A stretch of DNA of 18,349 nt. Origin: JAMOQA01 sp964420365 (GTDB taxonomy: Bacteria; Acidobacteriota; Polarisedimenticolia; J045). The notes below the pieces were generated by a model that worked only from the letters and a program-made list of their open reading frames with translations, ran no database searches and had not been told where the DNA came from. Both the position numbers and the translations under genes were made by a program. Positions 14,038-18,349 of the stretch are shown one piece after another; positions within the stretch are counted from its first letter, which is position 1; each line of letters starts with the position of its first letter. The stretch covers positions 1-18,349 of the forward strand of contig CAYQTA010000097.1 in assembly GCA_964420365.1 (NCBI GenBank), given 5' to 3'.

Positions 14038-15000
14038 TCAGGGTGCCCGGTGGGCGTGGCCGAGGACCCGCTCCCCGGCCCGCACGTCGATCGGCAGGCG
14101 ATTCTCGGGCGGTGGCAGGGGGCAGGTCGCGAACGGCGTGAAGGCGCAGGGAGGAGTGTACGCCCGGTTGAAGTCGAGCACGATCGTCCCGTCCGGGCCC
14201 GGCGGGTCCGCCTCGAGGAATCGCCCGCCGCCGTACGTCTCCACCCCGGTCGTGCCGTCCGAGAAGACGAAGAACCAGGGCCCGGAACCGGGGGGATCGG
14301 GCACGATCGGCCAGAGCTCGCAGGGGGTCCCCTCGACGCGGAAGACGACCCGGCCCGGGACCTTCACGGTTTCCTCCTGGCCGATCGCGTTGCGCACCCG
14401 CATCTCCCGCGGCCCGGGGAACGGTTCCCACCGGGCGACGATCCGCCAGCGCGGGTCGGGCGGGTAGCGGTCGATGCCCCGGAAGTTCTTCCGGGCCGGG
14501 TTCTCCGGGTCCTTGACCCGGACCCCCACCCGGTCCCCGCGTCGGATCGCGTAAAAGAGGATCCGCCCGACCCGGGCCCGTCCCGCCCGGCCCTCCGTGG
14601 CCGGGTCGAGGATCGCCTCGTCCACCTCCCGGCCGTCGACCGTGAGCCGCACGCCCCGCGCCGCCCGGACCCGGACCCGCCCGTCCTCCAGGAGAAAGAG
14701 GGTCCCGGCCCGGAGGGGACACGACCCGGGGGGGAACGCCACCGGGAGGGACGGGTCGCTGCCGAACGGGACCTCTTCCCCGGGGGGCAGCCACGCGAGG
14801 CCGACCAGGGTGAGCCAGCCGTCCGGCGCGGTGAGGCGGGCTTCCCGTTCCCGGTGCCAGGACTCGAGTTCCTGCCGCCAGGCTGCCTCGTCGAACGATT
14901 TCCCCTCGCCTCCCGGCTCGCCCGGGGCACCGCCATGGCAGGCGGGGAGCAGGAGGGCCACCCCGACGAGAAACGGGAACAGCCACCGGGTCCCGCTCAT
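14038..15000 (-). CDS. DUF1684-domain lipoprotein
   Basis: The 320-residue protein has a lipoprotein signal ending Leu-Pro-Ala-Cys21. After a short linker comes a complete DUF1684 domain: the WLTLVGLAWLPPGE motif (about 61-75), a FHA-like small-beta segment, FYAIRRGDRVGVRVKDP (about 150-166), a WRIVARWEPF strand, GVETYGGGRFL, VLDFNRAYTPPCAFTPF, and the conserved ATCPLPPPENRLP near the C-terminus. The family is widespread and uncharacterised; no catalytic residues are established. Lipid anchoring suggests work at the envelope. ATG 15000 overlaps the USP stop in ATGA, so the two are translationally coupled. The stop is followed by 89 bases leading to the Rrf2 gene, without a clear intrinsic terminator. 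Confidence 0.9.
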   Translation of the reverse strand: MSGTRWLFPFLVGVALLLPACHGGAPGEPGGEGKSFDEAAWRQELESWHREREARLTAPDGWLTLVGLAWLPPGEEVPFGSDPSLPVAFPPGSCPLRAGTLFLLEDGRVRVRAARGVRLTVDGREVDEAILDPATEGRAGRARVGRILFYAIRRGDRVGVRVKDPENPARKNFRGIDRYPPDPRWRIVARWEPFPGPREMRVRNAIGQEETVKVPGRVVFRVEGTPCELWPIVPDPPGSGPWFFVFSDGTTGVETYGGGRFLEADPPGPDGTIVLDFNRAYTPPCAFTPFATCPLPPPENRLPIDVRAGERVLGHAHRAP

Positions 15001-15833
15001 GGGGCCAGCGCCTCGTCGTCCACCCGGGGACCGACGAGCAGGAGCGGGTTCGGCAGCGCCTCCTGGACCTTCTCCGCGACCGTTCCGAGGAGCAGTTCTC
15101 GGACCAGCCGCCGGCCATAGGCCCCGAGGACGACCAGGGCGTCCCCCGGCACCGGGAAGAGGGCGTCGAGGAAGTCGTCCCCCTCGGCCAGGTGCCAGGA
15201 GGAGGCCTCCTGCCGGAGGCCCGGGAGACCATGGTCGGCGAACCAGCGCTCGACCTCGCCCGGTCGGCGGCCGTCCGCGAACGTGAAGAGTTCCAGGGGA
15301 CGCCCGGCGGTCCTGGCCACCGTCCTGGCCACCCGGGCCACCCGCAGGGAGCTTTCCGTCGGGCCCACCATGGCCAACACGCGTTTCCAGGGACGAAAGA
15401 CGGGCTGGGGCAGCAGCACCGGGAACGTCGCGTGGCGGACGATCCGCCGGACCCGGGGCCCGATCGTGCCGAGGCCGATCCGGGCGGAGAGATCGGAAAG
15501 GGACCGGGGACAGCACATGGCGTTCCAGTCGACCGGGAGGTCCGGGAGGGTGGACGCCGTGAAGGAAACCGGCGTGGTGAACCTCCACGAGAGGCCCGGG
15601 TGGCGGGCCAGCACGGCCTCCGCGTGCGCCTCGGCCGTCTCGGGGGCGTGGAGGAACTCGCCGTCCAGGGGAACCGTGACCACGTCGTCCCCGAAGTACA
15701 TCAGGAACTGGGGATGGCGAGGGACGTAGACGTGCAGCTCGAGCCCGGTCGCCTCGCAGAAGGAGGCGGAGGCCTCGAGCACCTCCCGCCCCATCGGGGT
15801 GTTGCGCCAGATGTGCAGGAACCGTCCGCTCAT
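14997..15833 (-). CDS. Universal stress protein (UspA family), probable tandem two-domain form
   Basis: At 278 residues this is about twice the usual USP length, suggesting two USP-like halves. The second half is canonical: VLAMVGPTESSLRVARVARTVAR is the strand-helix start, and GAYG (237-240) plus GT (250-251) give the exact G-x2-G-x9-G-T ATP-binding motif, as in the MJ0577-type ATP-binding group. The first half (HIWRNTPMGREVLEASASFCEATGLELHVYV) has the fold pattern but no such motif. I chose ATG 15833, with GGAGGG seven bases upstream, rather than an in-frame ATG 51 bases earlier that has no ribosome-binding site. Role: cytosolic stress response, acting as a regulator. It overlaps the DUF1684 gene by four bases. 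Confidence 0.88.
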   Translation of the reverse strand: MSGRFLHIWRNTPMGREVLEASASFCEATGLELHVYVPRHPQFLMYFGDDVVTVPLDGEFLHAPETAEAHAEAVLARHPGLSWRFTTPVSFTASTLPDLPVDWNAMCCPRSLSDLSARIGLGTIGPRVRRIVRHATFPVLLPQPVFRPWKRVLAMVGPTESSLRVARVARTVARTAGRPLELFTFADGRRPGEVERWFADHGLPGLRQEASSWHLAEGDDFLDALFPVPGDALVVLGAYGRRLVRELLLGTVAEKVQEALPNPLLLVGPRVDDEALAP

Positions 15834-15882
15834 GTCGGGCCCTCCGGCGGCCGAGTCTACTCCCGGGGCCCGGCGGAAGGCC

Positions 15883-15917
15883 AAAAAGGAAGGGGCGCGC
15901 CCTCCCGGGCGCGCCCC
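15883..15917 (-). terminator. Intrinsic terminator of the cold-shock gene
   Basis: On the minus strand GGGGCGCGCCC (15917-15907) pairs with GGGCGCGCCCC (15902-15892), an 11-bp perfect stem with a four-base loop. TTCC and then five T residues (15887-15883) follow. It lies 20 bases after the cold-shock stop codon and isolates the next gene, the universal stress protein. Confidence 0.9.
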
Positions 15918-15937
15918 TCCGGCGTCAAGCTCGCTGG

Positions 15938-16141
15938 TCAGCCCGCGCGGCGAACGTTGCTCGCCTGGGGACCCTTCGGGCCCTGCACGATGTCGAACTC
16001 GACCTGCTCACCCTCGTTGAGGGTGCGGAAGCCGGAGCCCTGGATCGCGCTGAAGTGCACGAAGACGTCGGGACCGTCCTCCTGCGTGATGAACCCGTAA
16101 CCCTTCTGCTCGTTGAACCACTTGACGTTTCCCTTGGGCAT
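15938..16141 (-). CDS. Cold-shock protein (CspA family)
   Basis: This 67-residue single-domain RNA/ssDNA-binding protein has both nucleic-acid motifs: RNP1 KGYGFI (13-18) and RNP2 DVFVHF (25-30). The start KGNVKWFNEQKGYGFI and the end QGPKGPQASNVR are those of a standard bacterial Csp. I chose ATG 16141, preceded by AAGGAAA-type purines. An in-frame ATG 45 bases upstream would add a Gly/Lys-rich extension not seen in the family. Role: RNA chaperone that melts structure in mRNA, cold-induced or constitutive. It is a single-gene unit with its own terminator. The leader (up to 336 bases) is structured, which fits the leader-based control of some csp genes. Confidence 0.97.
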   Translation of the reverse strand: MPKGNVKWFNEQKGYGFITQEDGPDVFVHFSAIQGSGFRTLNEGEQVEFDIVQGPKGPQASNVRRAG

Positions 16142-16161
16142 TTCCTTGGAACCTTTCTTTA

Positions 16162-16219
16162 CCCGGGATGGTCCCCATCCGGGCATGTTGCATCCCCCGG
16201 GAGCCCCCGCTTCCCGGAG
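16162..16219 (-). promoter_or_regulatory. Structured 5' leader of the cold-shock gene
   Basis: Two hairpins lie just upstream of the ribosome-binding site on the minus strand. One pairs 16175-16183 with 16162-16171 (nine pairs, one bulged G). The second pairs 16195-16202 with 16212-16219 (about eight pairs including one G-U, nine-base loop). Known cspA mRNAs fold differently at low and normal temperature, so a role in such control is possible. The sequence does not resemble the Escherichia coli cold box. Confidence 0.35.
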
Positions 16220-16437
16220 GTGACACGTGCCCTCTGTTGGCGAACGACCGGGTTACGGGACCGAGAGATGTGAACTACGAGAAGGAGTGTGCGGGTTTCA
16301 CGGCGGAAAGGCAAGCGGATTTCCGGGAAAAAACCGTCTCTTTTTCCGTGGCGGGACGAAATGGCCGACGCTCGGCCCCGTCTTCCGGGCTTCGGGGCGA
16401 AACCGACACGAAGGTGGGGCCGGCCTCGCCGCGGGAG

Positions 16438-16443
16438 TAGAAT
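16438..16443 (+). promoter_or_regulatory. Candidate -10 element for the aminopeptidase-crcB operon
   Basis: TAGAAT matches TATAAT at five of six positions and lies 34 bases before the GTG start, so a transcript beginning near 16450 would have a short leader carrying the GGAGGTGA ribosome-binding site. The hexamer 17 bases upstream (TGGGGC) is a poor -35. Confidence 0.35.
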
Positions 16444-16477
16444 CCTCGCCCGTTCCCGATTCCCCCGGAGGTGAGCC

Positions 16478-17557
16478 GTGTTCGACGTCAGGAAGCTCCT
16501 GCTCGACGTGTTCGACCCGCAGCCCGGCGAGACGGTGATCGTCGCCGTCGACGTGCCCCGCGACGGCGTGCCGGACCACCCGGAGTGGAAGGCCCGCCGG
16601 GAGATGGCCGAGCGGTGGCGCCGGGCCCTCGAGGAAATCGGAAGGGAGCGCGGGTTCACCGTCCTTCCGCTCCTCCGCTGGCCGGCGACGGGGGCGAACA
16701 ACGCCGACCTGCCGCCCCGGGGTTGGCTGGGGGACGAGGAAGTCGATCTCCGGGAGACCCTTCTCGGGGCGACCCTGGTCCTCGCGATGACCGAGTTCTC
16801 GGCAACGGCTCCCCTGTCGCTCCTCGCCGAGGAGAAGGAGGACTTCCGCGCGGCCTCGATGCCGGGGATCCTCGAGAGGATGCAGGAGACGGCCCTGGCC
16901 GCCGACTACGCGGAGGTCGCCCGCCGGTGCAGGGTGATCTTCGACGCCCTCGCGGGAGCCGAGATGGTCGACGTCACCTTCACGACGGGACACCGCTGCT
17001 TCTTCGACGTGCGCCACCGCCGGCCGGAGATGGACGACGGGTTCCTGCCGCGGTTCAAGAAGGGAGACCGGATCATCAATCTCCCTTCCGGGGAGACGTT
17101 CGTCGTGCCGTACGAGGGAGAGCGGGAGGGCGACCCCTCGTTCACGGCGGGGACGATCCCGGTGGTCGAGGAGGGGGAAACGATCCTCCTCCACGTCGCC
17201 GGCAACCGGGTCCGGGAGGTCGAGGGGGACGGTCCCCGCGCCGCCGCCTGGCGGGAACAGTTCGCGGAGGACCCGGCCCGGCGGAACGTCGCCGAGGTCG
17301 CCTTCGGCGTCAACGACAGGGCGGTCGTCACGGGGAACGTCCTCGAGGACGAGAAGGCGGGCTTCCACTGGGCCTTCGGTCGCTCCGATCACCTCGGGGG
17401 GGCCTGGGGCGTCGACCGGTTCCGCTCCCCGGGGACCGTCGTCCACCAGGACGTGGTCTACGCGAAGGGGAACCCGGTCCAGGTCCGGCGCGCGGTGATC
17501 GTCCACCCGGACGGGCGGACGGCCGAGGTGATCCGCGACGGCGAGTACCTGGTCTGA
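16478..17557 (+). CDS. M29-like aminopeptidase
   Basis: The 359-residue protein looks like a divergent member of the M29 (aminopeptidase T/S) metallopeptidase family. The expected metal-ligand pattern is present: Glu206 in NLPSGETFVVP, Glu273 in VAEVAFG, His297 in EDEKAGFHWAFG, then His323 and Asp325 in VVHQDVVY. Spacings of 67, 24, 26 and 2 are close to those of characterised members (as I recall, about 66, 29, 31 and 2). The N-terminal half (1-160) has the alternating strands and helices of the family's first domain. GTG 16478 is the start, with GGAGGTGA just upstream. Expected role: cytosolic, divalent-metal-dependent removal of N-terminal amino acids. It lies seven bases before crcB; that pairing has no known functional meaning. 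Confidence 0.75.
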   Translation: MFDVRKLLLDVFDPQPGETVIVAVDVPRDGVPDHPEWKARREMAERWRRALEEIGRERGFTVLPLLRWPATGANNADLPPRGWLGDEEVDLRETLLGATLVLAMTEFSATAPLSLLAEEKEDFRAASMPGILERMQETALAADYAEVARRCRVIFDALAGAEMVDVTFTTGHRCFFDVRHRRPEMDDGFLPRFKKGDRIINLPSGETFVVPYEGEREGDPSFTAGTIPVVEEGETILLHVAGNRVREVEGDGPRAAAWREQFAEDPARRNVAEVAFGVNDRAVVTGNVLEDEKAGFHWAFGRSDHLGGAWGVDRFRSPGTVVHQDVVYAKGNPVQVRRAVIVHPDGRTAEVIRDGEYLV

Positions 17558-17564
17558 GGCCGGC

Positions 17565-17960
17565 ATGGGACCGGCGCTCGGCAGGGCCCTCGCGGTCGGC
17601 CTCGGCGGGTTCGTCGGGGCGATCGGGCGGTACGGGCTCACCGGTCTCGTCCAGCGATACGCCCGCGGCGACTTTCCGTGGGGAACCCTCGCCGTCAACG
17701 TGCTCGGCTGCTTCCTGATCGGGCTGCTGATGGCCCTCGCCCGGTTCGGGGTCGTCTTCGGGCCCCGCACCCGGACGTTCCTCGGGATCGGGCTCCTCGG
17801 GTCGCTGACCACGTTCTCGACCTTCGGCTACGAGACGATGGAGCTGTTCCGGACCGGGAGCCGGCTCGCCGCCGCCTGGAACGTGGCGGGGAACGTCGTC
17901 CTCGGCCTCGCCGCCGTCCTCGCGGGACTCGCGCTGGGGCGGCTGCTGGCGGGGATCTGA
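17565..17960 (+). CDS. crcB: Fluoride ion channel CrcB/Fluc
   Basis: At 131 residues with four membrane helices this is a typical Fluc-type fluoride channel, which acts as an antiparallel dimer exporting fluoride down its gradient. Signature residues are present: Arg22 in GAIGRYG, Asn45 in LAVNVLGCFLIG (pore side chain), and the helix-3 break GSLTTFSTFGYE with Thr82, Thr83, Phe84, Ser85, Phe87 (sodium site and Phe box). The start ATG 17565 is seven bases after the aminopeptidase stop with only a weak GAGG upstream, so translation probably depends on coupling. I see no fluoride riboswitch in the short gap or before the aminopeptidase. A DUF190 gene follows, a common arrangement for crcB. Confidence 0.95.
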   Translation: MGPALGRALAVGLGGFVGAIGRYGLTGLVQRYARGDFPWGTLAVNVLGCFLIGLLMALARFGVVFGPRTRTFLGIGLLGSLTTFSTFGYETMELFRTGSRLAAAWNVAGNVVLGLAAVLAGLALGRLLAGI

Positions 17961-17982
17961 GCGGGGACGGGAGGTCGTGGCG

Positions 17983-18321
17983 ATGAAGGAGGTCACCGAG
18001 GGAACCCTGCTCCGGATCTTCATCGGGGAGGACGATCGCTGGGAGGGGAAGCCGCTCTACGAGGCGATCGTCCAGAAGGCCCGCGAGGAGGGACTCGCCG
18101 GGGCCACGGTGCTGCGGGGCATCGAGGGGTTCGGGGCCCACAGCCGGCTGCACACCGCCCGGATCCTGCGTCTTTCCGAGGATCTCCCGGTCGTCATCGA
18201 GATGGTCGACCGCACCGAGAAGATCGAGCGGATCCTCCCCGACCTCGACCGGATGGTCACCGAGGGGATGATCACCCTCGAGAAGGTCCGCGTCGTCGCC
18301 TACCGCGCCGAGGAGCCCTGA
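17983..18321 (+). CDS. DUF190 family protein (P-II-like)
   Basis: The 112-residue soluble protein matches DUF190: the GTLLRIFIGEDDRWEGKPLYEAIV opening, GLAGATVLRGIEGFGAHSRLHTARIL in the middle, then a VVIEMVDRTEKIERILPDLDRMV helix and a closing strand. The family has a P-II-like ferredoxin fold and is often found beside crcB. ATG 17983 is preferred over the in-frame GTG 17977, because GGGAGG then lies eight rather than two bases from the start. It begins 22 bases after crcB. Probable role: modulating or sensing for the fluoride channel; no ligand is known to me. The window ends 28 bases after its stop. Confidence 0.9.
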   Translation: MKEVTEGTLLRIFIGEDDRWEGKPLYEAIVQKAREEGLAGATVLRGIEGFGAHSRLHTARILRLSEDLPVVIEMVDRTEKIERILPDLDRMVTEGMITLEKVRVVAYRAEEP

Positions 18322-18349
18322 ACGACGGGTCGTCCCCCCTCGTGGCCCG

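Larger units (their letters stand above)
16142..16477. other. Divergent intergenic region between csp and the aminopeptidase
   Basis: This 336-base stretch must contain the promoters and leaders of the divergent cold-shock and aminopeptidase genes. It is less GC-rich than the genes around it and contains short A and T runs near 16286-16345. I see leader hairpins on the csp side (16162-16219) and a good -10-like element near 16438 on the aminopeptidase side. The csp promoter itself I cannot place with confidence: TTGCCT near 16316 has no convincing -10 partner. No riboswitch or small RNA was recognised. Confidence 0.5.

Noticed and set aside
12238..15120. A 960-codon open frame on the plus strand
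   Set aside because: Runs antisense through the polyferredoxin, Rrf2 and DUF1684 genes and has no recognisable domain.
15854..15859. TAGACT on the minus strand as a -10 for the universal stress protein gene
   Set aside because: The possible -35 (TTGGCC) is 19 bases away and poor. A promoter must exist between the terminator and the gene, but this one is not convincing.
15834..15884. Earlier ATG for the universal stress protein
   Set aside because: Lies next to the cold-shock terminator tail and lacks a ribosome-binding site; ATG 15833 has GGAGGG.
17558..17564. Fluoride riboswitch ahead of crcB
   Set aside because: The gap is only seven bases, and no fluoride-aptamer-like sequence was recognised before the aminopeptidase either.
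1..18349. tRNA, rRNA, CRISPR array, insertion sequence or phage element
   Set aside because: No cloverleaf, regular spaced repeats, transposase, integrase or terminal inverted repeats were recognised on either strand.

Overview
The window is about 18.3 kb of very GC-rich bacterial chromosome, roughly 70% GC by eye. It has dense gene packing, GTG as well as ATG starts, clear purine-rich ribosome-binding sites and Gram-negative traits: a TolC-type outer membrane factor, a tripartite RND pump and several lipoproteins. There is no rRNA, tRNA or ribosomal protein for placement. The mix of an S8-type pro-region, an M13 metallopeptidase, DUF1684, an M29-like aminopeptidase and an Rrf2/polyferredoxin pair is compatible with a high-GC Acidobacteriota-like or other environmental Gram-negative lineage. 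That placement is a guess. No insertion sequence, phage gene, CRISPR array or integrase is visible.

Layout. (1) 1-288, minus: N-terminus of a secreted protein cut by the window edge. (2) 289-652: a 364-base divergent intergenic region. (3) 653-6793, plus: a four-gene efflux operon of TolC-like outer membrane factor, lipoprotein adaptor, RND permease and a small P-II-like protein of the PG0541 type, closed by a strong hairpin at 6795-6820. (4) 13948 down to 6838, minus: seven closely spaced genes, namely Rrf2 regulator, membrane polyferredoxin, NSS-type sodium symporter, zinc alcohol dehydrogenase, nucleoside deaminase, double zinc-ribbon protein and M13 lipoprotein peptidase. They converge on the same hairpin. 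(5) 15833 down to 14038, minus: universal stress protein and DUF1684 lipoprotein, overlapping by ATGA. (6) 16141 down to 15938, minus: a cold-shock protein with a structured leader and a good intrinsic terminator. (7) 16478-18321, plus: M29-like aminopeptidase, CrcB/Fluc fluoride channel and DUF190 protein.

How the genes fit together. The efflux genes make a complete envelope-spanning pump plus a small cytosolic protein that probably tunes it. The fluoride channel is likewise paired with a DUF190 protein, so two different P-II-like proteins each sit beside a membrane transporter. The Rrf2 regulator keeps its probable Fe-S ligands and lies 16 bases upstream of a membrane Fe-S protein; a 29-base inverted repeat covers the predicted -10 of its promoter. 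This points to an autoregulated redox- or NO-responsive unit, but the role of the downstream metabolic and peptidase genes is unclear. Nothing in the window is a certain new system. The best leads are the Rrf2/polyferredoxin run with its operator and leader hairpins, the two transporter/P-II-like pairs, the double zinc-ribbon protein and the USP-DUF1684 overlap.
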